Below are positions 43,300-56,200 of a stretch of 64,000 nucleotides of DNA, piece by piece. A program made the position numbers and the translations under genes. The DNA comes from Pseudopyrenochaeta lycopersici. Its lineage: Eukaryota > Ascomycota > Dothideomycetes > Pleosporales > Pseudopyrenochaetaceae. The stretch spans positions 1,054,001-1,118,000 of the forward strand of contig NHZP01000010.1 of assembly GCA_003313425.1 (NCBI GenBank). Reading direction: 5' to 3'. How positions within the stretch are numbered: position 1 is the first letter of the stretch; each line of letters starts with the position of its first letter. The notes beneath the pieces were generated by a model. It saw only the letters and a list, made by a program, of their open reading frames with translations. It did no database searches and was not told the origin of the DNA.

Positions 43300-44227
43300 A
43301 GTGATATATCCTCTAAATTGATGCCATTCATCCCAAGTAGAAGCAGCATATCATGGGAATGAATGCGGCATTCAGGATGGTTGGAGACGATGAACCCTCG
43401 CCATGCAATACTGGCAACAGATTCTTCGAGTCCAGAGCGAATATCCAAAATCGAAGCGCTGACGAGGGGTCATCCAGTGGCCGGTCCCCAGTCGCAGCAG
43501 CAACAGTGTGTGGGCATCTTCGTAGTGATCGTGCGCAACGAGCAATTACAAGATTCCAGACAGACCAATTATTTATAATACCAGCAAGAGTGTAAGGACA
43601 GCTTGGGAGGAGTCTAGAGGAGCACCATAGGAAAGAAGACCCTAAGTAGGACGTAGCGTCGTCCATCCTCCAGAATCATGATTGGTATCGTGTATTATGT
43701 CACGTTCGTCGGTCAGCTATAGACCAATCGCGATACCAACTCCCAAAATGATCACAATGCCCTGTGAGGTCAATAGCGCTCCGCGATAGCTGGCAGGTGC
43801 ACATTTAGTCAAATACACGGGTGCTGTAGAATCGCCATGCCATGGCCGACTCCCACGATAAGGCGTCCGGCAAATCAGCTGCGCAATGGAATACGAGGAT
43901 GGCTACAACGATCATGATGTTCTTTGCCAGCCATGAGCATGTTGCGACGTCCGAAGCATTCTTCAACAGAGTAGCAGATTATGGAACCGACGACACAACC
44001 ATGTCGTATAAGGTGGCGATACTGCCTTGCATTTCTAGGTCAAGGTTTTTGAAGAAGCGGCTAAAGGGTTGGTCGACGCCAATGATACCAGCCATTACAC
44101 CTGAGAAGCACAACATGATCGTGGTGCATAATTTCCCCATCAAAGTCTGGCATACCTCGTGGTTGTGTGAGTGTACAGGCTTTGGCCGAAACCCAGAAGC
44201 GGCCTCGAGTGAGAAGAAAGGCAAGTA
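43300..44227 (-). pseudogene. Decayed MFS sugar transporter
   Basis: Minus-strand fragments in shifting frames match successive parts of fungal sugar porters. First comes GVMAGIIGVDQPFSRFF with NLDLEMQGSIATLYD (near 44110-44000), then a Glu-Cys-x-Gly-Arg-Arg-type loop degraded to EECFGRR. Next is YLTKCAPASYRGALLTSQG followed by VIILGVGIAIGL and a stop (near 43800-43720), and later LLVAHDHYEDAH with TGDRPLDDPS (near 43540-43470). The LFGYDQ segment before GVMAGI is missing and the open frame breaks at least three times. The family's usual length is over 500 residues. No functional protein can be made. It lies between a glucanase gene and an amidase gene. Confidence 0.65.
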
Positions 44228-44629
44228 AGGTGCATGGTTGCGTTACTAAAGCGCAAGTAGAATACTATCCAGATGCGGAACACTCAAGGTGATATCCGCT
44301 GAGCGTGCGGCCCAAGTAAATCGTAGCTCCCCACCCCCCAACCACACTAGCTAACTCCCTTTTTGGTTGTGTCCTCATTGTATTGCATGACAACCAAACA
44401 TAACTATGCGAATAAATGAACAGCGACTTTCATAGAGCTGCATCACCACGTTCTTGGTGCGCTTCTCGCGCCCAACTGAAGCGGTGTACTTATCTCGAGA
44501 CGGCAATTTCCGGACAAGATGTGGAGCGGGTTAAGGCAAGGGTATGCATGCACAAGTTCATTTGTACCCGTGCCTCAAAGTCAACTCTAAGCCCCACTAA
44601 TCGACACGTCCCTCATCAAGACAGCTTCC

Positions 44630-46523
44630 ATGATGTCTCTTGCAGTCTTGATTCGCATCCTTGTGCTGAGCGCGGCGTCATGGGTACTCTGCGATGCACA
44701 CCAGAACTCATCACACGTCCTAGACGTAGACCCGTTACAACAGCCTTACCCATTCTACTTTCCGCCCCAACATGCTGCAGAAACCACGGCCCTATTTCCC
44801 ATGCCGAAATGTATGGGAGTTGTGTTGGAGGAGGCAACGATTGACCAGTTGCAAAGCTACATGAGCAACGGAACACTAACATCCGTTGGCATCCTCAAGT
44901 GCTACTTAAGAAGAATTCGACAAGTCGATGAGTATATCAGCTCAATTATCGAGCTGAACCCAGATGCAGAGGATATCGCCGCTGCCCTTGACGCTGAACG
45001 CGAGGCTGGGCGATTGCGTGGGCCGTTGCATGGTATACCATTCATTGTCAAAGATAACATTGCCACGAAGGACCGGATGGAGACAACAGCGGGTAGCTGG
45101 ATGCTTTTGGGAAGTGTGGTGCCAAGAGACGCGCATGTAGTTGCGAAGTTGAGACAAGCAGGTGCGCTGCTGATGGGCAAAGCGACATTGTCTGAGTGGG
45201 CTGACATGCGTTCCAATAACTACTCTGAAGGCTACTCACCAAGAGGCGGCCAAGCAAGAACCCCTTATAACTTGACTTTGAATCCTGGTGGTAGCAGCTC
45301 TGGTAGCGCTACAGCTGTGGCAGCGAACATAGTTACTTTCTCGCTAGGTACGATAATATCATCTGCTCTGTCTAGTTCTATGGCACAATTTCCGGCACCA
45401 CATCTTAGTTGATAGGATCTAGAAGCCCATACCTGGCCCTTTGCGTCTCTGACATTTGACAGGGACGGAAACAGATGGTAGTGTTATCAATCCAGCGGAG
45501 CGCAACAGTCTGGTAGGCATAAAACCCACGGTTGGTCTGACATCCCGGTCTGGAGTCGTGCCTGAGAGCATCCACCAAGACACTGTGGGCACGTTTGGTC
45601 GTACCGTACGCGATGCTGCATACGCCTTCGATGCCATCTATGGCGTTGACACACGCGATAACTACACCGTTGCTCAGATGGGCAAAACCCCTTCTGGTGG
45701 GTACATACAATTCCTTAGCGACAAGTCTGCTCTCCAAAACGCGACTTTCGGTCTTCCCTGGAATAGCTTCTGGGTACACGCAGGTGATGAACAGCAAGAG
45801 CAGCTTCTCTCCATCATCTCTTTGGTAGAAGCAGCAGGCGCGACAGTGCTTAATAATACCGAGCTTCCCAATTACAGGACAATAGTCTCGCCAGACGGCT
45901 GGAACTGGGACTATGGGACAACCCGCGGATATCCAAACGAGTCAGAGTACACCGTTATCAAAGCTGATTTTTACAACAATATCAAAACGTATCTGTCCGA
46001 GCTTGAAAATACAAATATCCGCAGCTTAGAAAATATCGTTGAATACAACTATGCAAACGACGGCACCGAGGGCGGGAACCCCTGGCCATTAGGTATCCCT
46101 GCGTTCTATTCCGGTCAAGATGGCTTCCTCGCGTCACTGGAAACCAAGGGTGAAATGGATGAAACGTACTTTCAGGCCCTGGCTTTCACGCAACGAAGCA
46201 CGCGGGAGGAGGGTATTGACGCTGCGCTCGCAAATAATGGACGACCGCTAGACGCGCTGCTAGTCCCTCCGGATGTGGGCCAAACGTATCAGATTGCAGC
46301 GCAAGCGGGATATCCTATGATATCTCTACCAGGTGGTGTTCACTCTAGTAGCGGTATGCCTTTTGGATTGGCGCTTATGGGAACCGCATGGAGTGAAGGG
46401 GTACTGTTAAAGTGGGCAAGCGCTATCGAGAATTTGCAGCTAACTACGGATGGCGCTTTGAGGAGGACGCTACCGAGATGGTATGGATATCTAGAAAGAA
46501 ACATTCCTGTGAGGAATTTGTGA
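44630..46523 (+). CDS. Secreted amidase (amidase signature family)
   Basis: Two exons (44630-45347 and 45463-46523; intron 115 nt, GT-AG) encode 592 residues. A signal peptide (about 1-24) is followed by the amidase fold. The catalytic triad is visible: Lys in PFIVKDNIA, Ser in GGSSSGSA, and the nucleophile Ser in TETDGSVINPA. The intron falls within FSLGTETDGS and its removal restores that motif exactly. Many NxS/T sequons support secretion. These enzymes hydrolyse amides or act as aryl acylamidases; the substrate is unknown. C-terminal GYPMISLPGGVHSSSGMPFGLALMG is typical. Two start Mets occur side by side. The transporter relic next door suggests a former nutrient-uptake pairing, which is speculative. 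Confidence 0.92.
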
Positions 46524-48135
46524 TTGAAGCGTCAAATGAAAAGAAAAATTGTCTTACAATAGCTCAATAGTCAACAGTTTAGTTTTGAAGAACCATTGCT
46601 AGAAACCATGGTATACAACGTCCCTAAGGTCGTGCTATGATTCTGGTGAATGCCAGAACTTGTGGTTGCCAGCTGCTGTTATATCATCAAAGGTTTGGTT
46701 GTACAATTGCGTGTCCATGGCTGTGAGTATTGCTTCAGGTGATCGCGCGTTTGGGGCTTGCGCACCGCATTCCTCCAAACCTTCCTCGGCCCTAAAACAT
46801 CACCATATCTGACCACACCCACTTTGACTCTTGAAAAGCAAGTGCGATATCCTCTTCAAAAACCACTGCTTCTCCTTTTAGTGAAATACCCTAGACATGG
46901 ACATGAACCAAATCTACTTCAAGCTCTTCTCAGAGTATCAAGATCTTGAAAAGAAAAAAAACCAATAACAAGACCGAGCCATGTAGCATCTCTTCCGCTA
47001 GTAAACAGCCGTAACGGGAAAGTTGAGATACTAAAGAAACCAAAAATCACTGGAGATACTGCAGCACATTCGTTGATAACCATGGAGAACAGAACATGAG
47101 CGATGACATTGAAAAGACAGCCAATAGGATCAAAAATTTATAACATGCAGAATTTGGCTCAATAGAGTGCTTCCCTCATAAGTTTTCTGCGTGCTACGCC
47201 GTTGTGACACATCTTACCCAAGTACGCAGATCTGATTTAATGACAGCTTGTACACCCCTGACAGGTGTACGGTAGATGCTGAGGCTTTAGTTTCGTTTGG
47301 GAGCAATCAAGCTCGCAATATTTGTCTCGCGCGAACTCTTAGACCAAGTCGAATCTCATTTATTCAGAGCAATTATCATCAGCTCATCAGTAGGCATACA
47401 TTTGAGAACTGCTCGGACTCGCGGTGAGATGGAAAGACTTCCCAAGACTGAGGTGTTAGCAAGCTTTTGTTGAAGCATGTCATGTCACAAAGTGGTTTGA
47501 AGACGGGACGTTGATTCTACCCTATACAGCAGCGATAATAAAGACATCCTGAGCCAGCTAGATCTACACCTGCTGTATTGCTCTGTAGTGCATTCGGCAA
47601 AATCAGGTGCATGAGATGCTTCTTGTCGGCAGCAAGCGGCATCACAGGCGAGAAATCGCTGGCCCCAAGTTCTTCTCACCATAATCTTGCCTCGAGGACA
47701 TAGCACAAATAGCGATGAAATGAACTAAATTGCGGATCACAAACCCGCAGAAATCTGGAAGCAGTACCTTGTATCGCACCGTACCAATTACAAGAGAGAT
47801 TGGAAATTTTGCGAAACTGACAGCGTCGCTGAGACCTGCAAGTTCAGTTTAGCTGATGACATTAAGGGCAAGAGAAACATTTGATACTGAGCATGGTTCT
47901 TGGCAAATCGCGTGCTCTTATCGTCGACGCCGACGCTCATCGCCCCGGCCGAGTGGGGTGAACTCGGGCATATGGCTCAACGAATAATTCTGGAGATGAA
48001 ATGCCATTGCCGGCTAGGACATGGGGACCTACATGGTTGCGTTTCGCAATGAGGCGCAGAATTTTAGCATTATTTACCAAGATCAAAAGCTTGTATACCA
48101 TGTTAAAACTATTTTGATTCACTTTATACAAGTGG
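46524..48135. other. Intergenic region with a short hairpin
   Basis: About 1.6 kb, AT-rich, between converging genes. A small perfect hairpin (GTACACC ... GGTGTAC) lies near 47250-47272. No gene recognised; the frame at 47485-47706 is weak. Confidence 0.4.
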
Positions 48136-49513
48136 TTAAATCTTTTTGTACGCCATTTCCGGGTATTTTGGGGATGGACTGTGTATCAACATGAAGACGT
48201 CGTCTTTGGGTGGCACTGGCGGGGGACGATCGCCTAGTTCCCACTCTTCATCTAGAGACTTCATCTCACCACCTTTCATCGTGGAAGGGTGCAGACTAAT
48301 CAACATATCTCTTCCAGTCTTGAGAATGGTAACTTTGCTTTCGCCAGGCCATGCGCCGCCTATATCTTTCCCATTGTTGTACTTCATCAGCGCGTTCTTA
48401 GTGCGATATCTCTGAGCCTTTGAAACAAGTGGTTTCAACGTTGGGATCGAAGCACATAGAATGCCGATATTTACTTCGACCATGGACCAAGTATTGATTG
48501 GCAAGGAGTCGTAGAATGGGTCGTTGGAGAGCGTAAAGATACGTAGAGATTGTAGACGAATGATTGAAGCCACGAGGGAGATTATGCCGAGACCAAAGAT
48601 AAGAAAAAGGGCCAGCTTCTCGCGTGGCGGACGGGGAATACGCAATATGAGTTTAAGAGGGAGCACTAGGATCCAGATATCCATTACGATATGGAAAGCA
48701 GACGTGGCTATTACGCATTGGTCAGTTTCTCTACGGCAGAGTGGGGCCAAAAGATTACATGCCGTGGTAGAATGCGTTAGAATTGATACAGCGTCCCTGA
48801 ACTTCCCCATCAAAGTCCCAGAGCTTGTGCAAAGGCGTACACTGTGCAGGAACAACGGTAATTACGATGACTTGATAGGCTGCGAGAAGACACATGGTGC
48901 CCTTACAGAGACGTTCGAAGGTTTGGCTGACGGCTGCGGATTGATCAGCCCTAGGAACAGGGAAACTCAGTGCAATACGTACCAAGCCGAAGATAGATCA
49001 TGAGAATGGAGACCTTAATAAGCGTCATGATCATCTTGTACACAACAATGACGGCGAGGATCAGCTGCAACCATCAGTTAAATCCCGCAAGCGTGAGTTG
49101 TGAGCCGTGCCTTCAGGTTGCTGACCATCTGCTCAGGTGTCATGGACATGCCACTGAAACCCAGTCTGAATTTCTTCGCTCCAGCTATCAACTCAAGTAG
49201 GAAGACTATCGTCAAAGCCTTGTGATTGTGAGCTGATATCATTCTTTGTGATGTACAATGAAACATACGGCGGCCGCAATCATGATCCAATCCTCGATGC
49301 CTATGTTCCTTACGATAAAGCCACGCGTGTACACTCGCAGCGCAACGCATGTCACTGTATTATGTCAGTAGTGAATTTGGTGCAGAGTCCCAACAGAGTC
49401 AAAATACCTCCAATGAACGTCATGGCCACCGAAACGCCGACCATGACATCCTGCCTCGCCTGCTCAGCGCCCGGCGCGTACTTGAGATCAAACGGATCGG
49501 GTGCACTCGACAT
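48136..49513 (-). CDS. PTH11/rhodopsin-domain seven-TM membrane protein
   Basis: Six exons (49408-49513, 49269-49354, 49111-49218, 48983-49064, 48763-48933, 48136-48707) join in frame to 374 residues. It starts MSSAPDPFDLKYAPG. The fungal rhodopsin-domain signatures are present: LRVYTR, GIEDWIMIAA, YKMIMTLIKVSILMIYLRL, CTPLHKLWDFDG, CINSNAFYHATSAFHIVMDIWILVLPL, REKLALFLIFGLGIISLVASIIRL and WSMVEVNIGILCASIPTLKPL. This family resembles PTH11-type GPCR-like proteins of plasma or endomembranes; ligands are unknown. The tail is Pro-rich and cytosolic. Five introns are only 46-55 nt. Two of them (48708-48762 and 49065-49110) use GC donors. The 49110 donor (GCACGG) is poor, but no GT alternative fits. 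Confidence 0.85.
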
Positions 49514-51562
49514 ATCGCAGCTCAATCGCTTACAAGCGATTCAAACGATTGTAGAGGAACTGGTCAACAAGCAGAACGAACAGGCGCCTGCATCGATAGG
49601 AAGCAAGGCCGGTATCCAAGTCTTGTCCCCTCGCCCCTCTATATCACCCGCAGTAAACCTACCCACCAAATCCACCCACACCTCCTGTCGGCTCAACATT
49701 TGCAGTCCTTAATACATGAATGTATAACTAGTGAAACCGCCTTGTGCAGTGCGCGTAGAAATCACAAACAGTGCAGCCATCAGCTGCAAGTTCCGTACAA
49801 GTCTTGACCAGTCCTCTCAGTCGCTCGTGTCTCGTTTTTTGCGTCGCATAAAGCTTGGACAGGGAGGCTTACTGAGCTTCACAAAAGGGTTGTCACTGCG
49901 CGCCAAAAACGTTCAAACATGTGCGTTGTCTGGGGTGGTGAACACCGGGGTTTGGCCAAGATAGCGATGGTGGGCACGCCAATTGAAGACATGTGAGCAT
50001 CTAGACGCAAAGCAGCAGTGTAATTCCGTTTCCCTGAATATCAGGACTCCCTGCTATGGCTAAATGGCAATATCACATCAAGCACAAAGCACCTTCTACT
50101 TGAAATGTATACCTTCTGAGCGATGGAAAAATCCAAGGAACCATCCCAAGCCGAGCGTGAAGGGCAGCGACATGTGTCAGCGTTTCATCATGACGATTAC
50201 ACCAGCTCTTAAGGAATGTTATGACACAGGTTGCTTGAGGCGCATGAGGGCTGAGGTGTTGGAGATCGGTTTCAGGTGTTCCACTAGACTTGGCTGCAGG
50301 AGCACAAGCGAGCCAGACTGTGCCGTCAGAGAAACAGCGTTGATAACCATCGCTGATTCTTTGAGAGATCGTTGTTCAACGTAGATTGGGGACATGGAAT
50401 AAGATGAGTGAACATGCTGATGACTGATCTTCCGTGGTTAGTTACTGGGGACGACATTTGTTATCGATATCTAAGCGGCAGTTGCTCGTTTCTTTAACGG
50501 TGGCGAGTCGTATTCCCAGTCCAATCAAACACCATCCTGTGTTCATGACGGTAGGCAGTGACTCCATATATCTTGTTTTACTTCGACTGCATTACTTCTT
50601 TAATTCTTCCCTCTCATTCATGAGTCACATTGTATTTGCATAGACTTGGAATGCCCACCTCGCTAATGAACGGAGCACTCGGCTCAACTTTTGCCAGGCA
50701 AATCTCCGCGACCCCTGCAGCAACCCACTTCCCGCGTGGTATCGGCAACATAGCTCCTACATTATCTATCTCGGATAGTAAGAGGGGTCTCCTTTCAGCA
50801 GCCACACGCTCCGGCGATGGTTCTCTGGTATCGCGCAGAGTCTTCGTAATCGGCAGATAATTAGGGGAAATCGCTTAAACACCCCGCACCCTGCACGGAA
50901 CAATACGCTCTTTATTCAGCCATGAAAAAAACGCAGGCAGTATTTGCATGACGGAGCAAGTAGAGGAAGAATAAACGTCCATATTCTGATTAATTGGAGT
51001 ATGTATGGAACTCTCTCTTTCTCTCACCCGCCCATTTACAATCGAGCAACGGAATCAGTCACTTGGAAAAGAAGGCGCGCGAAAGGCTATGCGTACTTTT
51101 GGAGATCGTGAGACCCATCATGAGTAGAAAGTCCCAAGCCTAGGTATATAGAATGTCCCATAATATTATCCCACAAATCTATCTACCCACCCCACAAGAT
51201 TAACCAACTTTGGGTCTTCACCTCTTGGCAATGCAACTGCCGGTCCCTGCATAAGACTTGAATAGCATCCCAAGACCCCGGCAATGTTAAGCAAAGAGTA
51301 CTATCATCTATGGTAAATATATGATGCCGGAATACGTCCGGTGGGGCAGGCACGCGAGATTGTTTTTCAAACAGGGCCAGTAGTATTGATAGAATGGGCC
51401 CAGTGGAGGGACGACGATGCGGGTACTTTATATGTCAATATCTCGTGACTAACTGGAAGTATATAGATGTAGATAGATGTACGTAAATATATCCATCCGT
51501 CTAGCGGCACAATCGTCAGCTTCCACGATTCGATCCCAACACGCTAGAAGCACAGTTTCACC
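49514..51562. other. Intergenic region between two divergent genes
   Basis: About 2.05 kb. No frame has protein-family character on either strand. The last 600 bp are AT-rich with TATA-like stretches and serve the SnoaL-like gene. Confidence 0.4.
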
Positions 51563-52145
51563 ATGCAAGTCGCGATCTTACTCTCCATGCTGCTCGGATC
51601 TTTGATCGCCTTTGCTGCGCCTGTCGATATTCCAAACACTGACCTCGCGATTCGCCAATCCCGGCCCCCGAAACCACCTCCATGCGTCCGCGACCTTAAC
51701 ACTACAGAAGCGCAGACAAAAATTCGCTCTGAAGCATTCGCGCAGGCTTTCATCTACAAAAAGGACATCAGCGAGGCGTTCAAATACATTTCGCAAGATT
51801 ATATCAACCACAATCCTGCCGCGCAAAACGGCTTCGACTCAGCTTGGAATATCCTCTCTCCTATCTGGGGCTCGCAGAATCTAACGCCGCTGCGTACTGC
51901 GTTCAAGTACCCGCAGAGTTGGGTGAATTATCGGAGCGGGTTTGGCGAGATAGTGGATCGGTTCAGGTGGGAGGGTGGGTGTATTGTTGAGCATGTAAGT
52001 GTAAAGTCATGTTACGCAACCCAGACGATGATTGCCAGTAAGGCATGGATGATGAGCGGTATATACTAACTAGGAATGACAGTGGGATCAAGGGGAACGT
52101 TTCCCAACAACAGCCGTCTTGAGCTCCAAAGCATGCAAGGCATGA
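51563..52145 (+). CDS. Secreted SnoaL-like protein
   Basis: Two exons (51563-51994 and 52083-52145; intron 88 nt, donor GTAAGT, acceptor ACAG) give 164 residues. The signal peptide (about 1-18, MQVAILLSMLLGSLIAFA) precedes APVDIPNTD. The body follows the SnoaL/NTF2-like pattern: a first helix, FKYISQDYINHNPAAQNGFDSAW, central strands and CIVEHWDQGERFPTT. Splicing restores the conserved His-Trp-Asp motif at the C-terminus; without it the frame would end in unrelated sequence at 52069. Bacterial SnoaL is a polyketide cyclase; secreted fungal members have no known role. Two cysteines (C41 and the CIVEH one) could form a disulfide. No biosynthetic cluster is present, so a cyclase function is not implied. 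Confidence 0.78.
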
Positions 52146-52521
52146 GAAGCCTGGAAGGGCGCTTAAAATGCTGGTGCAGAGAGCTAGATGGTGTACTGAT
52201 TAAAGCTTAAACATGACAACATAAGAGCATCCACTATAGTTCCAGGCTTGCACGAGGGCCTTGATATTTAAAAGAATCGATTCTCCAAAAATCAATCACT
52301 AAGAATCGTAGCATTTTAGGCCCAATACATACTCTTCTATCTAATAGTCAACCCCGTGACGACTATTTCTCCACATTCTTTCCAAGAATACAAGATGATT
52401 CTTTCTACTCTCCCCATACAACCTTTCAAACCGCTCATTCGTACTTCATCATAGTCGACGTACAGACATTTTAGGCTTCGTATCTGATTGGGAGCAGATA
52501 TCATTGCGGCTGTTCCGCTAC
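52146..52521. other. Convergent 3' region
   Basis: About 375 bp of AT-rich sequence between two stop codons. No gene seen. Confidence 0.4.
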
Positions 52522-53256
52522 TTAGACATCAATGACAGCTTTATTTTTGCCCTCTTCTTGAGTCCCACCCTCGGTACGATTATGCTCCTCCGGTGCCCTC
52601 GCATCCACATAAGGAACAGCATCCTCTTCAATGTCCAACTCTTCATGCAACAAGCTGTAACCTTCTGGGCCGTTGCTAGTCTGTCGAGTTTGAGGAGTGC
52701 TGGAAATAAAGTGGTTGTGACAATTGGGGCATTCATGCATTGCACTGTGAGACATCGCTAACCACACTGATTGTGCGTTGTATATGAAGAAGAAGATGTG
52801 AATAAACCTTTCGTAGTCAGGTCATGCGAAAAGCTTTGAAATTCAAGAGAAGGGAGGTACGGACATATTGATGATCATGGGAGCGGTGAGATAGCCCACC
52901 AATAAACCGAATCCTGGTCGTTCCAGACGCCCGATCTCAATCGTCCAAATGGGCAATAGTATGGAAAGATACGCCACACCTGAGAAAGCATCCAGGAGGG
53001 CTAATCGAGCTCCCGGAGAGCGTCCATGCTTTCGATAATGCTGTAGACTTGCGACGGAGGCAAAAGCGGTGAACGCCAACGGGAAGTAACCGAAGCAGAA
53101 CGTTGTCACTGGACGTTCTCCCCTCCAAGAGTAATTTCCCTTCTCCCATTGTATGGAGACAACAGTAGTCGCGATGAGCAGAGGAGTCGCGATAGCGGTG
53201 GTAAGGAGCATGAGGACGCGAAGAGGTCGTTCCACACCCATGCTGAAATGGTTCAT
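52522..53256 (-). CDS. Four-TM integral membrane protein, fungal, unknown
   Basis: Two exons (52865-53256 and 52522-52807; intron 57 nt, donor GTCCGT, acceptor AAAG, CTGAC branch motif) join to 225 residues. The splice completes a fourth hydrophobic segment, MFIHIFFFIYNAQSVWLAM. Membrane segments lie at about 15-32, 50-68, 88-108 and 115-150. The cytosolic tail contains HECPNCHNHF, a possible half zinc-binding site, followed by an acidic disordered stretch ending NKAVIDV. I do not recognise the family; similar four-TM proteins are common hypothetical genes in Pleosporales. The start is the ATG at 53254-53256 (MNHFSMG); an upstream frame near 53374-53577 was not joined because no splice could be supported. 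Confidence 0.6.
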
Positions 53257-56200
53257 CGTGTGAGAGAGTCGCGTCCGATAAAGGATAGTGGCAGCAGACA
53301 CCTGAGATTGCAGGTTTAAAGAGGCACAATCTCGCAGACAAGTGCGGGGGCGCAAGCCTGATAAGCTTGATTATCAAGTTCGAAGGATCGGAGGACTCTC
53401 CAAGGCAACAACAAAAACCCAGCCAAGACGCTGATGCATCAGGGCCGCGTATGCACATGGAGCGCCAGATAGTATTGTGAACAAATAGATCATCCAGTAG
53501 CCTGCACTCTGATACAAACGCCCCGCAAATCTGATCCTCATTAGGAGTCTGACCTCGGGAAGTGGGAGCCTGGCCAAAGAGGATGTGTGAAGGAGGTGGC
53601 TGTGCCTAATCCGGATGATTGCGTATCGAGCAATCCCTGCTTGGCGGTTCTACTTAGCCGTATATAGCTAGACCGACGTCTTTTGAGGCGTACTTTTCCT
53701 TGACGGTAAGGCATATTTATACTTAACGGAAAGGTTGCTTGCTTGTTTGATAGGCTTACAGTGTGTTTTAGTCATTGCATGTGCAATGGCACGACTTCAA
53801 TTAGTAGGCCTTGCCGAACATTCATACTAGATCATAACTCATTCAACAATGGTTTCGAATTAGCTTGCCTGTGTATGTGTGCTAGGCTTTGAATGGCCGC
53901 TAAAGGTGCTTACAATGTTGAAAACTTTTAGGATTGATCGTGCGAGTGTGCTGAGACGAGTCCGGCTTTAGAGCCACCATTTGGCTCGATGTCGGCATCG
54001 AGGAAAGAAAGCAATTGTAGCGTCATGCTTGAGATGATGCTGATGACGGGGTAATTCTCCTAAATACTCGTACATTGGGGGTTGCGTGCTGCATATAGAA
54101 CATGCATACATACTCTTTACTTCAGCCTCAACTATAACATATCGATTGGGTAGTTTTCATTGTCATAATCATCCATTTCATTAGGAAGCCCCTTGCGCAT
54201 ACCCTCCGCATTCCATCAGCAAGCGCCAAATATCTCCACTCGACACATTACAAATTTGTGTTTCTTTTTACGACTTCTGTCTCATTCCTTGTGTCATTCA
54301 TGGCCCTCCAGGATCAATATTCCGGCCAAGTCCGGGATTGCGTACCCTAGTCTCTTGCAAGCGATGAGACCTTTTCTTGTCATTCACTTCCATTTATTCT
54401 CATGATTGTACGAAGATCTCTGTACTCATTGAAGAGTACAAAAGTTTGTCGGAAACCTTCGGATCACCCACATACTTTTTGTAGGTGCTGTTGTCATCGG
54501 CCTTGCTGTCATTGTAATCTTTTTGAGCTTCTTATGTCCTTATCTAATGAAACAAGGTTGCCTTGCTTGAGTGCTATGTGCTACTCTTGCTCCTTACAGA
54601 ATGCGAGCTCTGTTTACCAACGTCTGGCTTAGTCACAAAATTTCGGGTGCTTCTTAAAGATAGCTACTCGGGTGAATGAATTTGATGGTGATATGAGCAC
54701 TACAGTCAAAGGTTTGTCAAGTACGTGCGACTTGAAACAGTTCTGTCCGCGACCATGATCACGGTACGCCAGACACAGACAAACTCATAGATACCGAAAG
54801 AAAATCCCCAGTATTAATCTTAGCAATCACCTGCTTTGCCACATTATTGTTCTAGCGGCTCGATCAGCTAGCATTGAAAAAATTTCATCATCGCTTTACC
54901 GTTCGTGATAATGACGTCAATTGACCTTGTCGAAGCATCTAATGTCGTGTCGTCCAAAGTGATTCTGTAAGCCAGGTTTCAAAACAAAGATGTTTTGAGC
55001 CTCAATAACACTATATGCATTGATCATGGGACGTTTGCGTTAACAGGCGAGTTCAGCATGCAACAACCAACCATCATGTCGCACCTATTGTTTGCTCCTA
55101 CACAGTGCGTGAACACGTAGAGATCTCTCAATTCCTGCATTGTCCAATGACTTTGTAAGAGAATGCGATTTCCTCCGCCACCAACAGTGGAATCTTCGAT
55201 GAGGCCATCGATCCGGAGACCATTGCCGGCGTGTTGGCGAAACGCAAGTTATGAAGCGATGGACTGACTATACTCTCTTCAATATCGTCTTCAATTTTTG
55301 ATTTTTGATTTTTGATTTTGTATTATCTTTACTAGTTTGTCAAGGAGAAGTGGCAAACGCAAGGTGACAGACTCTCGGTGCAGGGTAGATCGACTCGGAT
55401 GTGGAAGGGAAACGCCGCCAGCCGTCCGATTAGAGTGGAGCACATGCTTGGTGTAACTGGTTGCTTCGAAGCGATTAGCGCCAATCTAGGAATTTAATAT
55501 TCATAGGTACTTGAGGGTCAAGCATAAAAGCACTTTCAATTATCCTTTTGTTTTCTGACCTGAGAGTTCTTGTACTTACGCCACCAAATATGACACACCT
55601 CTGGCATAACTTTCACAATCACAGCAGATATGGATAAGACCCACTGGGGTTGTTTCAATTATCGCATCACCACTTTCCTGAAATGTGCCATTTGGGCCAG
55701 CAATTTCATATTTGTTGGACTCTACGTTGCTGTTTTGTTGCGACATAAAGAATTCTGGCTTCTCGAGCCCTGAGCATGGTGTTGGTATGCGACTCGTGCT
55801 GGAGCGCATTCAAAAAGCGTTTCGTTCCGTGTTCGAGGCTTTTGATCCAAAATTCTTCATGATGGCCATGTATCTGCCTATTTCTGTCCTATATCTTCTG
55901 TTGTCACAACCATAGCATCTGTACAGCCTTTCTTTGCTTCCCGAAAGTGGTGATAAGCTTCGCAAGCTGCTCAAGCATTTCCATTCTGTCTCTACTTACC
56001 AGGCCGGACAATCCGTCATGTTGATACCGTTAATGGTCAGACACTACGTAAGCTTGGGGTATATCCTACAGATCTTGGCGGATATCCTTTCTTTGTGAAA
56101 ACAAATTCCCTTTGGCTAATTCAGGTCGTTTGATTATCCTCGCCCTATGTTCTTTCTCGCATCAGCGTCGCACTTCAAGTTTCATCCGTCAATACTTGGA

